A stretch of DNA of 64,000 nt from positions 62,001 to 126,000 of the forward strand of contig NZ_JAMQGM010000008.1 in NCBI RefSeq assembly GCF_023703325.1. The letters run 5' to 3'. Source of the DNA: Streptomyces meridianus. Lineage in GTDB: Bacteria > Actinomycetota > Actinomycetes > Streptomycetales > Streptomycetaceae. Position numbers and translations under genes: made by a program. This document shows, piece by piece, positions 53,218 through 62,592 of the stretch; within the stretch, counting starts at the first letter, position 1, and the number at the start of each line of letters is the position of its first letter. The notes under the pieces were generated by a model. That model was not told the DNA's origin, did not search any database, and saw only the letters and a list, made by a program, of their open reading frames with translations.

Positions 53218-54429
53218 TCACGCCGGTCGGCTCGGCACTGCCGGAACGGCCGGTGGGACGGGCCGGAAGGCGAGCCCCGCGAGAACCGCCACTCCTGCGG
53301 CCGACAGCAGGGCCCCGGGAAGCGACCGAGCCGCGGCCGGGCCCGACACGGCCGCCCCCAGGGCGAACCCGGTGATCTTCAGGCTGGCGCCCGTGGTGAA
53401 GATCTGGGCGCGCAGGTTTTCCGGGGCGTCACGGTGACGTACGGCGAACAGGGCGGCCAGTTGGGGCCCTTCGCCGATGCCTGCCACGACGGCCGCGGCG
53501 ACGAGCAGGTCCGGCCGGCCGGTTGCGGCCAGAGCCGGTGCCACGGCCCGGACCAGGGCACCGGCGCGGACGACCGTGTCCGGAGCGAGCGGTAACGGGA
53601 AGCGCGCCAGCACGGCATTGGCCGCGAGTGCGGAGAGCGCCGTGCAGGAGAGCAGCGCCGCGCCGTAACCCGCCGCGCCGAGGACGCGTTCGCCCAGCAG
53701 CGGGAGGCAGCCCGCCGGCACGCCCCCGGCGACGCAGGAAACGCAGGAGGCGAGGGTCGCCCGGGCCAGTCGGGGTGACCGGGCGATGCACTGGGTCCCG
53801 GCCGCGAGCCCACCGAGCATCGAGGCCGAATCCGCACGCTGCGCGGACCGCCGGACCGCGGGCATCGTCCACGCGGCGGGCACCGCCACGGCGATCAGCA
53901 CCACCGAGACCACCACCGCCGCCGGCGCCCCGAGCGCCTCGGCCGTCACCCCGGCGAGAGCGGGACCCACGAGACCGGCCACATCGAACGTCATCGCATC
54001 GAGCGCGTTCGCCCGGGCCCGCCTGCCCTGCGGCACCACCCGGGCAAGCTGGGCCGTCCAGCCGCCCGACAGCGCCGGACCCGCCAGCCCCGTGACCACG
54101 GCGACTGCGACGACGGCGGCGATGGGGAGGTGCCCCAGCCCGGCCACTGCCACCGCCAGGCCGGTCGCATACAGGGCCAGCGCGGCGGCCAGCAGCCGGC
54201 CCGGCCGCACGGCGCGGTCCAGCAGCACTCCCAGCACCGGCCCGCCCAGCGCGGCCGCGATCGTGAGGCCCGCGAGCAGTGACGATGCCTCGGCAGCGGA
54301 GCCGGTGACAGCGAGCCCGGCCAGTGTCAGAGCCGGCCCGGACATCTCGTCCCCGGCGCGGGCCGTCAGTGCTCCGAACAGCCAGGACCCCATCGGGTAA
54401 CGCGAATTCACCAACAGGACGTTACGCAT
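53218..54429 (-). CDS. MFS transporter
   Basis: 403-aa major facilitator protein with about twelve membrane helices (from GPALTLAGLAVTGSAAEASSLLAG to LLSAAGVAVLAGLAF). The loop 2-3 motif is partly kept as GVLLDRAVRPGRLLA, and the second-half equivalent is weaker. The family resembles small drug or metabolite exporters of actinomycetes. It is divergent from a CGNR zinc-finger regulator (38 nt between starts), which probably controls it. Substrate unknown. Confidence 0.9.
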   Translation of the reverse strand: MRNVLLVNSRYPMGSWLFGALTARAGDEMSGPALTLAGLAVTGSAAEASSLLAGLTIAAALGGPVLGVLLDRAVRPGRLLAAALALYATGLAVAVAGLGHLPIAAVVAVAVVTGLAGPALSGGWTAQLARVVPQGRRARANALDAMTFDVAGLVGPALAGVTAEALGAPAAVVVSVVLIAVAVPAAWTMPAVRRSAQRADSASMLGGLAAGTQCIARSPRLARATLASCVSCVAGGVPAGCLPLLGERVLGAAGYGAALLSCTALSALAANAVLARFPLPLAPDTVVRAGALVRAVAPALAATGRPDLLVAAAVVAGIGEGPQLAALFAVRHRDAPENLRAQIFTTGASLKITGFALGAAVSGPAAARSLPGALLSAAGVAVLAGLAFRPVPPAVPAVPSRPA

Positions 54430-54461
54430 GTAACTCAGAACTCAGCAATATGCGTTACAGT
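54396..54461. promoter_or_regulatory. shared divergent promoter with repeated GTTACGC-like sites
   Basis: The 38-nt gap and flanks contain GGTAACGCG, CGTTACGCATGTAAC and TGCGTTACAG, three copies in both orientations of a GTTACGC core. TACAGT (54456-54461) is a -10 box ending 6 nt before the ATG at 54468, implying a leaderless CGNR mRNA. The repeats are candidate binding sites for the CGNR regulator. Confidence 0.45.
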
Positions 54462-54467
54462 CCGCGG

Positions 54468-55065
54468 ATGGCCCCACCCGCCGACGACTGGTCCACCCGG
54501 CACTCCGTACTGACCACGGCGCGCCGTGCCGCCGCCCTGGTCAACGTCCTCGCCGGCGACGTCACGGACCCGGACGCGGTCACCGCCGTGCTGCGCGACT
54601 ATGGGGAGACCGACCCCATCCGGCTCGACCGCCGTGACATCGGCCGGATGCGCACGGCCGCCGGCCTCCTGAGGGAGGTCTTCGCCGCCGATGACGCCGA
54701 CGGCGCCGCTGCCGCGCTGAACCTCCTCCTGGCGGACCACACCGGCCCGTTGCGTCTGACGGCCCACGGGGGCAGCACGCCCTGGCACCCCCACCTCGAC
54801 AGCGGTGACGACGCCCCCTGGGACGAGTGGTTCCTCGCCTCGTCCTGCATGGCCCTGACCGTCCTGCTCTGGGACCACCAGCGGCCGCCCGGCCGCACCT
54901 GCGTCTCCTCCGGCTGCCGCAACGTCTTCATCGCGCACGGCAGCGGTCCGGAACGGCGCTATTGCTCACGTCGCTGCGCCACCCGTGAACGCGTCGCGGC
55001 CCACCGCCACTTCCGAGCCGCCCGGGTCGCGAGGCCGGTTCCGCGTACCGCCGTGGCACGCTTGA
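54468..55065 (+). pseudogene. CGNR zinc-finger regulator; domain complete but no stop in frame
   Basis: From ATG 54468 (MAPPADDWSTRHSV) a protein with an ABATE-type N-terminal domain (RAAALVNVLAGDVTDPDAV..., then LRLTAHGGSTPWHPHLD) and a C-terminal CGNR zinc finger (RTCVSSGCRNVFIAHGSGPERRYCSRRCATRERVAAHR) is encoded. Such proteins normally stop soon after this finger. Here the frame remains open to 56408, running through the antiporter gene in another frame, and wobble-position GC falls off after about 55085. A TGA in the +1 frame at 55063-55065 suggests a single-base frameshift near the end, natural or a sequencing error. The end given here is that TGA. The regulator may still be functional. 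Confidence 0.6.
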
Positions 55066-55101
55066 GCCCGATCAACGGACCGACGCGGGGAGACACCTGC
55101 C

Positions 55102-56688
55102 GTGGACCAGCTGGCCCTGCTGTTCCTGCTCCTGCTGGGAGCCGTCGTCACGGTTCCGCTCGGCGACCGGCTGCGGATTCCGCCACCGGTGCTCATGACG
55201 ATCGGCGGGGCCGTGCTCGCGTTGCTGCCGTTCGTGCCCAACGTGCAGGTGCCGCCCGAGTTCATCCTTCCGCTGGTGCTGCCCCCGGTGCTCTACGCGG
55301 CGGTCAAGCGGACGTCCTGGCGGCAGTTCACGGCCAACAAACGGGCCATCTTCCTGCTGGCCGTGGCGCTCGTGTTCGTCACCACGGCGACGGTCGCCGG
55401 CGTCGCGCACGCCATGGTTTCGGGGTTGTCCGTCGCGGCGGCCGTGGTGCTCGGCGCCCTGGTCGCTCCGCCCGACCCGGTAGCGGCAACCGCCGTCGCG
55501 GGAACACTGGGGCTGCCGCGCCGCATGGTGTCGATCCTCGAAGGCGAGGGCCTCTTCAACGACGTCACGGCGATCGTCCTCTACCACGTCGCCCTGGCCG
55601 CCGTGGTGACCGGAAGCTTCTCGCTGCCCGAGGCCCTCGGCACCTTCGTCCTCTCCGCGGTCGTGGCCGTCGCCGTGGGACTCGCGCTGGGCTGGATCGC
55701 CAACCGGCTGATGAGCCTCCTCGACGACGCCGCGCTCCAGATCGGGCTGACCCTCATCGTCCCTTTCGCGAGCTACGCGCTCGCCGAGTCGCTGCACGGA
55801 TCCGGGGTCCTGGCCGTGCTCACCACGGCCCTCTTCCTCGCCGAGTACGCCGTGGACGCGGACGACGTGCTCGGCCGGCTCGCCGGCCACACCTTCTGGG
55901 AGATCGTCGACACCCTTGTCACCGGGGTCGCGTTCGGGCTCATCGGGCTCGAACTCCACACCGTCCTCGGCGCGGCCGAGGGCCGCTGGGGCGAACTGGT
56001 CGGGGTCGGGGCTGCGGTGGCCACGACGGTCGTCGGCGTCCGGCTGCTGTACCTGCTGCCGGCGGCCTGGCTCGCCCGCCGGCTGCACAAGCTCCGGGAC
56101 GCCGAGGACATTCCGATGACGTGGCGCGAGACGGTGGTGATGTGGTGGTCCGGCATGCGAGGCGTCGCCTCCGTCGCCCTGGCGCTGGCCGTGCCCTTCG
56201 AACTGGACAACGGCGACCCGTTCCCCGGCCGCGACGCCATCCTGTTCGTCGCCTTCGCCGTCGTCCTTGCCACCCTCGTGCTGCAGGGGCTGACCCTGCC
56301 CTGGCTGGTCCGCACGCTCGACGTCCGCCGGGACACCGACGCCGAGCGGGAGCAGGAGCACCGGCTCGCACACCGCGCCACCCGGGCGGCCAAGGAACGC
56401 CTGCGTGAGATCGGGGAGGCGGAGGAACTGTCCGCGGAACTGTCGGAGCAACTGCTGCGCCGCGCGGACGAGATGGGTGTCCGCATCGCGCCCGACCTCG
56501 TGGACGACCGGCGGCAGGAGGCCCACGAGAGGAGGATCCGCAGCGCCCGGAAGATGCACCGGATCCAGGGGGAGATGCTGTCGGCCGCCCGGCACGAGAT
56601 GGTCGACGCACGCAGCGAGCCCGGGGCGGACCCCGAGATCGTCGACCGCGTCATCCGCAGGCTCGACGTCCGCAGCCTGCGCGGCTGA
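55102..56688 (+). CDS. CPA1-type Na+/H+ antiporter
   Basis: 528-aa cation/proton antiporter with about twelve membrane helices. The family signatures are ALVAPPDPVAATAVAG and the ion-binding-site segment EGEGLFNDVTAIVLYHVAL, plus GMRGVASVALALAVP in the second half. A charged helical cytoplasmic tail (REQEHRLAHRATRAAKERLREIGEAEEL...) follows. GTG start; GGGGAGA lies about 13 nt upstream, rather far. Overlaps the run-on frame of the CGNR regulator. Exchanges Na+ or K+ for protons; the preferred ion is not readable. Confidence 0.92.
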   Translation: MDQLALLFLLLLGAVVTVPLGDRLRIPPPVLMTIGGAVLALLPFVPNVQVPPEFILPLVLPPVLYAAVKRTSWRQFTANKRAIFLLAVALVFVTTATVAGVAHAMVSGLSVAAAVVLGALVAPPDPVAATAVAGTLGLPRRMVSILEGEGLFNDVTAIVLYHVALAAVVTGSFSLPEALGTFVLSAVVAVAVGLALGWIANRLMSLLDDAALQIGLTLIVPFASYALAESLHGSGVLAVLTTALFLAEYAVDADDVLGRLAGHTFWEIVDTLVTGVAFGLIGLELHTVLGAAEGRWGELVGVGAAVATTVVGVRLLYLLPAAWLARRLHKLRDAEDIPMTWRETVVMWWSGMRGVASVALALAVPFELDNGDPFPGRDAILFVAFAVVLATLVLQGLTLPWLVRTLDVRRDTDAEREQEHRLAHRATRAAKERLREIGEAEELSAELSEQLLRRADEMGVRIAPDLVDDRRQEAHERRIRSARKMHRIQGEMLSAARHEMVDARSEPGADPEIVDRVIRRLDVRSLRG

Positions 56689-56751
56689 CCGTACCCACGG
56701 CACGGTCCTTGGGCACCCGGCGCCCCGGGCGACGGGCGGGCAAGCGCACTG

Positions 56752-56868
56752 TCCGACAAACCTGTCGGAACCTCCGAGCAGCCCACTGCGAGGACGCCTC
56801 TCCACCTTGCGCACGCACCGGACACCCCCGCCCCCGCCTTGCGGCGGACAGCGCTCTTTGTCGGACAG
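56752..56868. promoter_or_regulatory. TCCGACA/TGTCGGA repeats upstream of the SDR gene
   Basis: TCCGACA-AACC-TGTCGGA (56752-56769) is a perfect 7-bp inverted repeat with a 4-nt spacer. A third, inverted copy, TTTGTCGGACAG (56857-56868), is the exact complement of CTGTCCGACAAA at 56749-56760. The pattern of repeated symmetric half-sites suggests a regulator-binding region. TAGGAT at about 56873 may be the -10 of the SDR gene. No regulator is encoded next to it. Confidence 0.5.
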
Positions 56869-56913
56869 GACCTAGGATCGACAGCACAAGCGGCCCTCTC
56901 ACGCGGGAGTGAC

Positions 56914-57663
56914 ATGTCGAGAACCGTCGTCATCAGCGGAGGCGGCACGGGCATCGGGCTGGCCGCGGCGAGGACGTTCGCCGAGGACGGCAACCGGATC
57001 GTGCTGATCGGCCGGCGGCCCGAAGTGCTGGAGCGGGCAGCGGCCGGGATCAACGGGGCGGTCGGTTGCCCCGCCGATCTGAGCGATCCGGAGCAGGCGG
57101 AACGGGCCGCGCGGTTCGTCTGCGAGGAGTTCGGCGCCGTCGACGTCCTGATCAACAGCGCCGGCGGGAACGGCGGTCTCGAACCGGGGCCGGAGCATCC
57201 GGACGGAGCACTGACCGGGACCGCCCACGACTGGACGGTGAACTTCCGGCTCAACACGCTCACGGCGGTCCTGCTGACCGAGGCGCTGTTCGACCATCTG
57301 GCCTCGCCCGGGGGCCGGTTGCTCTTCCTCGGCTCGATCGCCGCCCGGCGCGGTTCCGGATCCGGCGCCTACGCGGCGTCCAAGGCCGCACTCCATCCCT
57401 ACGCCTTCGACCTCGCGCGGCGGCTCGGCCCCCGGGGCATCACGGTCAACGTGGTCGCGCCCGGTTACATCGAGGACACCGACTTCTTCGGCGACGGGCT
57501 GCCCGAGGAGCGGCGGCGCGCACTCGCCGAGGAGACCCTGATCGGCCGGGCCGGCGTGCCGGGTGACGTCGCCGCGACCCTGCACTGGCTCGCCTCCCAC
57601 GCCGCTGGGCACATCACGTCCCAGGTCATTCACGTCAACGGCGGTGCGGAGCGCGGGAACTGA
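56914..57663 (+). CDS. short-chain dehydrogenase/reductase
   Basis: 249-aa SDR with the cofactor motif SGGGTGIGLAAARTFA (TGxxxGxG form), NSAGG, the catalytic Ser in LFLGSIAAR and the Tyr-xxx-Lys pair in YAASKAAL, ending with the family VNGGAE. The ATG at 56914 with GGGAG upstream is chosen; the frame is open to 56839 without conservation. The substrate is unknown. It converges with the MscS gene. Possible operator repeats lie upstream. Confidence 0.92.
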   Translation: MSRTVVISGGGTGIGLAAARTFAEDGNRIVLIGRRPEVLERAAAGINGAVGCPADLSDPEQAERAARFVCEEFGAVDVLINSAGGNGGLEPGPEHPDGALTGTAHDWTVNFRLNTLTAVLLTEALFDHLASPGGRLLFLGSIAARRGSGSGAYAASKAALHPYAFDLARRLGPRGITVNVVAPGYIEDTDFFGDGLPEERRRALAEETLIGRAGVPGDVAATLHWLASHAAGHITSQVIHVNGGAERGN

Positions 57664-57715
57664 GACCGGGCCCGGGCCGGCCGCGCACCGGTGGAGCGGC
57701 AGGCCCGGGGCATCG

Positions 57716-58813
57716 TCAGTGACCGGCGGAGGGCTTGCCCGCCTCCTTGGGGCGGGGAATCGCCGGGCGCTGAGCGTCCGGGGCCGGCACGGCGGGTGCG
57801 GTGGCCACCCGCGGCAGCGCGTACGGGTGCCGCTCGCCGAGCCACGCGATCATCTGCTCCCGGACCACGCAGCGGACGGTCCAGATGTCGTCGGCGTCCC
57901 GGGCGGTCACCAGGGCGCGCACCTCCATGGTCGTGGGCGTGGCGTCGGTGACGACGAGCGACCGGGCCCGGCCGTCCCAGGCGTCGCATTCGTTGAGGAT
58001 CAGGTCGAGCCTGGTGCGCATCTCCTCGATGGGCGCGGAGTGGTCGAGGTGGAAGAAGACGGTGCCGGTCATCTGCGGTCCGCCGCGGGACCAGTTCTCG
58101 AAGGGCTGGCCGGTGAAGTACGAGACGGGCATGACGATGCGGCGCTCGTCCCAGGTGCAGACGGTCAGGAAGGTGAGGGTGATCTCCTCGACCGTGCCCC
58201 ACTCGCCTTCCACCACCACGGTGTCGCCGATGCGCACCATGTCGCCGAAGGCGATCTGCAGTCCGGCGAACAGGTTGCCCAGGGTGGACTGTGCGGCGAT
58301 GCCCGCGACGATGCCGAGCAGGCCGGCCGAGGCCAGCATCGAGGTGCCGACGGCGCGCATGGCCGGGAAGGTGAGCAACATCGCGGCGACGGCCACCACA
58401 CCGACGATCGCCGTCACGACCCGCTGGATCAGAGTGAGCTGGGTGCGCACCCGGCGGACGCGGGCCGGGTCGCGGGTCGCCTGCGCGTAGCGGGCGTAGC
58501 TGGACTCCACGACGGCGGCGGCCACGCGCAGCAGCGTCCACGCGGCGGCGCCGATGAGGATCAGGGTCAGGATCCGGCCGATGGCGGTGCTGTGGGCGAG
58601 ACCGACGTGGATCTCGCGGTAGCTGCCGCGCAGCAGCGCCGTGCACACCGCCACCTGGAGCGGGGGGCGGGCTCTCCTGAGCATCCCCCACAGCGGTGTC
58701 TCCGGATGCCGGGCGTCGGTTCTGGCCAGCAGCCACGAGACGGCCCAGCCGACGAGCAGCGTCAGGACCACCGCTGCGCCGATGACGATGACGGGACGCA
58801 GAACGTCCTCCAT
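57716..58813 (-). CDS. MscS-family mechanosensitive ion channel
   Basis: 365-aa channel protein. About four or five membrane helices are followed by the pore-lining TM3-type helix (ASAGLLGIVAGIAAQSTLGNLFAGLQIAFG) with its small-residue spacing, then the beta domain (DMVRIGDTVVVEGEWGTVEEITLTFLTVCTWDERRIVMPVSYFTGQPFENWSR). It probably releases solutes on hypo-osmotic shock. ATG at 58813 with AAAGGACGG upstream. Ends in a Pro-rich tail. Confidence 0.92.
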   Translation of the reverse strand: MEDVLRPVIVIGAAVVLTLLVGWAVSWLLARTDARHPETPLWGMLRRARPPLQVAVCTALLRGSYREIHVGLAHSTAIGRILTLILIGAAAWTLLRVAAAVVESSYARYAQATRDPARVRRVRTQLTLIQRVVTAIVGVVAVAAMLLTFPAMRAVGTSMLASAGLLGIVAGIAAQSTLGNLFAGLQIAFGDMVRIGDTVVVEGEWGTVEEITLTFLTVCTWDERRIVMPVSYFTGQPFENWSRGGPQMTGTVFFHLDHSAPIEEMRTRLDLILNECDAWDGRARSLVVTDATPTTMEVRALVTARDADDIWTVRCVVREQMIAWLGERHPYALPRVATAPAVPAPDAQRPAIPRPKEAGKPSAGH

Positions 58814-58907
58814 GGACCTGCCGTCCTTTCCCTCAGCGGTCCGCTTCCCGCGGACCGCGAATGGCACGATGGAGAGACTGCTAACCCGCGAGAGGAAAGT
58901 GACACCG

Positions 58908-59489
58908 GTGCCGGGGCTTCCGACGATTGTTCTTTTTCACAGCGCCTACGGTCTGCGTCCGGCCGTGCACGCGGCCGCGGACCGGTTGCGTGCCGCAGGC
59001 CACGAGGTGCACGTGCCCGACCTGTACGAGGGCAGGACCGCCGGCAGTGTCGAGGAGGGACGGGAGATCCGGGACGGGATCGGCAACGACGAACTGCTCC
59101 GGCGTGCGGTCACCGCCGTGGCCCCGCTGTCCGACCGGGGGCTGGTCTACGCGGGTTTCTCGCTCGGCGGCTCCATCGCGCAGAACCTCGCGCTCGCCGA
59201 CGACAGGGCCCGCGGGCTGCTGTTGCTGCACGGCACGTCGGACCTTCCCGAGGACGCTTCGGTGGACGATCTGCCGGTGCAGTTGCACGTCGCCGACCCC
59301 GACCCGTTCGAGCCGCACGACTGGCTGAGCGCCTGGTACCTGCTGATGCGCCGGGCCGGCGCCGACGTCGAGGTCTACCGCTACCGGGGCGCGGGTCACC
59401 TGTACACCGACCCGGACCTGCCGGACCACGACGCCGAGGCGGCGGAGGAGACCTGGACGGTGGCGCTGGGGTTCCTCGCCGGGCTGTGA
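58908..59489 (+). CDS. dienelactone hydrolase family protein
   Basis: 193-aa alpha/beta hydrolase of the DLH type (MPGLPTIVLFHSAYGLRPAVHAAADRLRAAGHEVHVPDLYEGRTAG). The nucleophile elbow is GFSLGG, with Ser instead of the Cys of true dienelactone hydrolases, and the His is in GAGHLYTDPDLPDHD. Substrate unknown. GTG 58908 is chosen because GAGAGGA lies about 11 nt upstream and the conserved fold begins right after; ATG 58869 and GTG 58899 are alternatives. Divergent from the MscS gene. Confidence 0.88.
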   Translation: MPGLPTIVLFHSAYGLRPAVHAAADRLRAAGHEVHVPDLYEGRTAGSVEEGREIRDGIGNDELLRRAVTAVAPLSDRGLVYAGFSLGGSIAQNLALADDRARGLLLLHGTSDLPEDASVDDLPVQLHVADPDPFEPHDWLSAWYLLMRRAGADVEVYRYRGAGHLYTDPDLPDHDAEAAEETWTVALGFLAGL

Positions 59490-59521
59490 GCTGCCGCCGG
59501 GTGCGTCCCGGCCGGAAACCG

Positions 59522-59567
59522 CCGGCTGCCCGGTCACCCCGTGAGGACGGGGTGACCGGGCAGCCGG
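59522..59567. terminator. 21-bp perfect bidirectional terminator
   Basis: CCGGCTGCCCGGTCACCCCG... pairs exactly with its complement over 21 bp around the loop GAGG, between the converging hydrolase (stop 59489) and metalloprotease (stop 59583) genes. Confidence 0.9.
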
Positions 59568-59582
59568 GTGCCGCGCGGGGAG

Positions 59583-60593
59583 TCAGCCGCGGTAGGCGTT
59601 CCAGTAGGTGTTCATCCGGCTGACCTGGCCCGGGGTGAACTGGGTCATGCAGGAGTCGTAGGTGTAGTCCATGAAGTTCTTGATCGGGTCGACGCCGGAG
59701 GCGCTGCAGGTGTCACGTCCGGTCGGGCACGCGTAGGCCGGGCTGGCCTCGGCCGGGGTGTCGCCGACGGAGTCGCCGGGAGCGGCGCAGCCGCCCTGGA
59801 AGGTGTGGTAGAGGCCCATCCAGTGGCCGACTTCGTGGGTGGCGGTGTCGCCCTGGTTGTAGTTGGCCGCCGAGCCGCCGGGCAGGGACTCGTCGAGGAT
59901 GACGACGCCGTCCATCTCCGGGTCGCTCGCGTACCAGTCGGGGAAGGTGGCCCAGCCGAGCAGGCCGCCGCCGAGGTCCGCGGTGTAGATGTTGAGGGCG
60001 TTGGCGCCGCCGCGGCGCAGCGAGGACTTCATGGCGGCTTCTTCGGCGCTGTCCGGCTCGATGCCGTTGTACCAGGAGGCGTTGTCCGTGTAGTCGGTTC
60101 CGGCCAGCGAGAACGAGAAGCCGGTGGGCGTGTTCCCGTCGCCCTGGCCCGCGTAGGCGGCGTTCAGGACGTTCATCTGGGCGGCGATGTCGGACGACGA
60201 GAGGTTTCCGGCGGCGCCGTCGTGGACGACGTGGAAGTAGACCGGGACGGTGGCGCCCTGCTCCTTCATGGCACGGCCGTTCTCCGACCGGAGCAGCTCG
60301 TCCACTCTTCGCTTCAGGTTCGCGTTCATCTCCTCGGCCTCGGCCCTGGAGACGGCGTTGGGCTCGTGCGCGCCGGACTGGCCGTGCTCGGAGTCCGGGT
60401 GCGCCAGGCGGGCGGCCGTGTTCGCACCGGAGCCGTCGACGCACGCCTCGGACTTGGTGACGGTCCTGGCCGCGCCGCCGGCGGTCACGGTGCCTGCGGA
60501 GGCAGACAGGGGGGTGATGGCCAGCACACCGGCCAGCATGGCGGTGCCGATGAAGCGGTTGCGGAGGCGCGACGATATTCGAGCAGTGCGCAT
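59583..60593 (-). CDS. secreted M43-family zinc metalloprotease
   Basis: 336-aa secreted protease. A Sec signal peptide ([23 protein letters not shown], cleavage near Ala-33) is followed by a propeptide-like region and a metzincin domain. The zinc site is [12 protein letters not shown] (HExxHxxGxxH) and the Met-turn is [11 protein letters not shown]. Cysteines in the last third ([28 protein letters not shown]) fit disulfides of the M43 (pappalysin/cytophagalysin) family. Ends with a short motif NTYWNAYRG. It has its own terminator and an AT-rich promoter region. Confidence 0.93.
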   Translation of the reverse strand: MRTARISSRLRNRFIGTAMLAGVLAITPLSASAGTVTAGGAARTVTKSEACVDGSGANTAARLAHPDSEHGQSGAHEPNAVSRAEAEEMNANLKRRVDELLRSENGRAMKEQGATVPVYFHVVHDGAAGNLSSSDIAAQMNVLNAAYAGQGDGNTPTGFSFSLAGTDYTDNASWYNGIEPDSAEEAAMKSSLRRGGANALNIYTADLGGGLLGWATFPDWYASDPEMDGVVILDESLPGGSAANYNQGDTATHEVGHWMGLYHTFQGGCAAPGDSVGDTPAEASPAYACPTGRDTCSASGVDPIKNFMDYTYDSCMTQFTPGQVSRMNTYWNAYRG

Positions 60594-60877
60594 CTGGGCT
60601 CCTCGTGGTCACAGGGGTGGGGGGTTTCCGCCCGTCGCCGGGACATTACGAGGCCCTGTCAGATCAGGAAGAGATTCGATCAAGCCCATTCAATAGCTGT
60701 GTTATATAAGGGTATTGATGCGTCGACAGCCGACAAAATTGATAGGGGATGACAGGTCGGGGCACCGGGGGCCCATAGAATTGTGCGGGGTGTGTCCGGA
60801 TAGATGACACGACCACACCCCTCATCGCCGCTGAGCGGACCCGCTCGCGCCGGACGCCCGTGGCTGAAAATCGACGC
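60594..60877. other. 284-nt intergenic region with an AT-rich core
   Basis: No gene is supported. The stretch 60655-60760 is unusually AT-rich for this genome and contains the palindrome TTATATAA (60702-60709) about 100 nt upstream of the metalloprotease start. It probably carries the promoter of that gene. No clear -35/-10 pair could be fixed. No terminator for phoD was identified here. Confidence 0.5.
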
Positions 60878-62515
60878 TTAGAACACCGGCTGGTCGGCCC
60901 GCTCGATCCGCTGCGTTCCCGACCGGGTCCGGTAGGAACGCCGCCACGTCGCGGACGCCTCCGGGTCGGTCTTGTCGCTGACCGCGTAGTAGTCCATCTG
61001 CGCCCGCTCCGCGGTCACGTCCAGCACGCCGTAGCCGTGCGAGTCCATGTCGACCCACTTGACGTGGCGGTTGGCGGCCTTCACCGCCGTCTCCGCCGCG
61101 ACCGACGCGGTGTGCGGGGGGACGCGCAGGATGTCGTCGAGGTTGTCGGAGGTCACCGAGGTGACGACGAACTCCGTGGCCGCGGACGGCGACAGCGGAT
61201 ACGTCGCGGCCGTGACCGGGACGTCGTTGGCCCACGACATGTGGATGTCACCGGTCAGGAAAACGGTGTTGTCGATGCCCCTGCCGCGCAGATGGGCGAG
61301 CAGTTCCCGCCGGTCGTCCGTGTAGCCGTCCCACTGGTCGACGTTGACCGCGAGCCCTCCCTCGGGGATGCCCAGCAACTCGGCCAGGGGGCCCAGCAGA
61401 TGCGCGGGGACGGCCCCGAACGCCACCGGGGAGATCATCACCGAGGTGCCGACCAGGTGCCAGGCGGCATCCGAGGAGGCCAGTCCCGACTTCACCCAGT
61501 CCAGCTGGGCGCGGCCGGTGATCGTGCGGTCGGGGTCGTCGACGTTGCCGCTGCCCGGCGACGTCTGCTGCGACCGGAAGGAGCGCAGGTCCATCAGATG
61601 CAGGTCGGCCAGCCGCCCGAAACGCAGCCGCCGGTAGGTGGTTCCGGCCACCGAGGGGCGTACCGGCATCCACTCGAAGTACGCCTGCTTCGCGGCGGCC
61701 ATCCGGGCCGCCCACTCACCCTCCGCTCCCGGGGTGTGGTTCTGCGCTCCACCCGACCAGGTGTCGTTGGCGAACTCGTGGTCGTCCCAGATGGCGACGA
61801 CCGGGTGCGCCGCGTGCAGGGCCTGCAGATCGGCGTCCGTCCGGTAGTTGCCGTGCCGGGCGCGGTAGTCGGCGAGCGACGTGATCTCGTGGGTGGGCAC
61901 GTGGCTGCGTACGACGGGGCCCTGCAACGGGTATTCGGCGGCGCCGTACTCATAGATGTAGTCGCCCAGGTGCAGTACGGCGTCCAGATCCACCCGTGCG
62001 GCCAGGTGCCGGTAGGCGGAGAACCACCCGGACTCCCAGTTCGCGCAGGAGACCACCCCGAAGCGGACGCCGTCGGTCCTGGCGTCATGGGCCGCGGTGG
62101 TGCGGGTGCGTCCCACCGGCGAGGGCACGCCGGCCGCCGTGAAGCGGAAGAAGTACGCGGTGGCCGGCCGCAGTCCGCGGACGTCCGCCCTCACGGTGTG
62201 GTCGCTCGACGCCCTTGCGGTCGCGCTGCCGCTCGCGACGATCCGGGCGAACTCCCGGTCCTCGGCGACCTCCCAGCCGACCGCGGTGTCCGGGCCCTTG
62301 CCGGAACCGGGTACGGCGTCGGGCGAGGGCGTCACCCGGGTCCACAGCAGGACGCCGTCGGGAAGGGGGTCGCCGGAGGCGACACCGTGGCGGAACGCCG
62401 GGAGATCGCCCACCGCGTGGGCGGTGGCGGGGCCGGCGAGCGGTAACAGGGCGGCGGAGGCGGCTACGGCCTTGACGACCGTGCGGCGAGAGGTGTGCGT
62501 GTGGTCATCGGTCAC
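60878..62515 (-). CDS. phoD: Tat-exported PhoD alkaline phosphatase
   Basis: 545-aa secreted calcium/iron-dependent phosphatase or phosphodiesterase. The Tat signal is [26 protein letters not shown]. Metal-site motifs follow: [32 protein letters not shown] and [14 protein letters not shown]. It serves phosphate scavenging; in Streptomyces phoD is under PhoP control. A GTG start at 62515 is used; a -10-like TAATCT lies 8 nt upstream on the minus strand. One GTTCGC unit lies further upstream, but a full pair of PHO-box repeats is not convincing. Confidence 0.94.
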   Translation of the reverse strand: MTDDHTHTSRRTVVKAVAASAALLPLAGPATAHAVGDLPAFRHGVASGDPLPDGVLLWTRVTPSPDAVPGSGKGPDTAVGWEVAEDREFARIVASGSATARASSDHTVRADVRGLRPATAYFFRFTAAGVPSPVGRTRTTAAHDARTDGVRFGVVSCANWESGWFSAYRHLAARVDLDAVLHLGDYIYEYGAAEYPLQGPVVRSHVPTHEITSLADYRARHGNYRTDADLQALHAAHPVVAIWDDHEFANDTWSGGAQNHTPGAEGEWAARMAAAKQAYFEWMPVRPSVAGTTYRRLRFGRLADLHLMDLRSFRSQQTSPGSGNVDDPDRTITGRAQLDWVKSGLASSDAAWHLVGTSVMISPVAFGAVPAHLLGPLAELLGIPEGGLAVNVDQWDGYTDDRRELLAHLRGRGIDNTVFLTGDIHMSWANDVPVTAATYPLSPSAATEFVVTSVTSDNLDDILRVPPHTASVAAETAVKAANRHVKWVDMDSHGYGVLDVTAERAQMDYYAVSDKTDPEASATWRRSYRTRSGTQRIERADQPVF

Positions 62516-62543
62516 GGCCGATCAGATTACTGACAGGTATGCG

Positions 62544-62580
62544 AACGGGCGGGCGAATCCCGCGAATTCGCCCGCCCGTT
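62544..62580 (-). terminator. terminator of the DsbA-like gene
   Basis: AACGGGCGGGCGAAT and its exact complement form a 15-bp stem with a 7-nt loop, 12 nt past the stop of the thioredoxin-like gene and just upstream of the phoD promoter. Confidence 0.85.
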
Positions 62581-62592
62581 GCCGCAGCGCCG

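Noticed and set aside
62516..62545. Possible PHO box upstream of phoD
   Set aside because: Only one GTTCGC unit is seen. The second 11-nt unit does not resemble GTTCACC, so the pair is not convincing even though PhoP control is expected for phoD.
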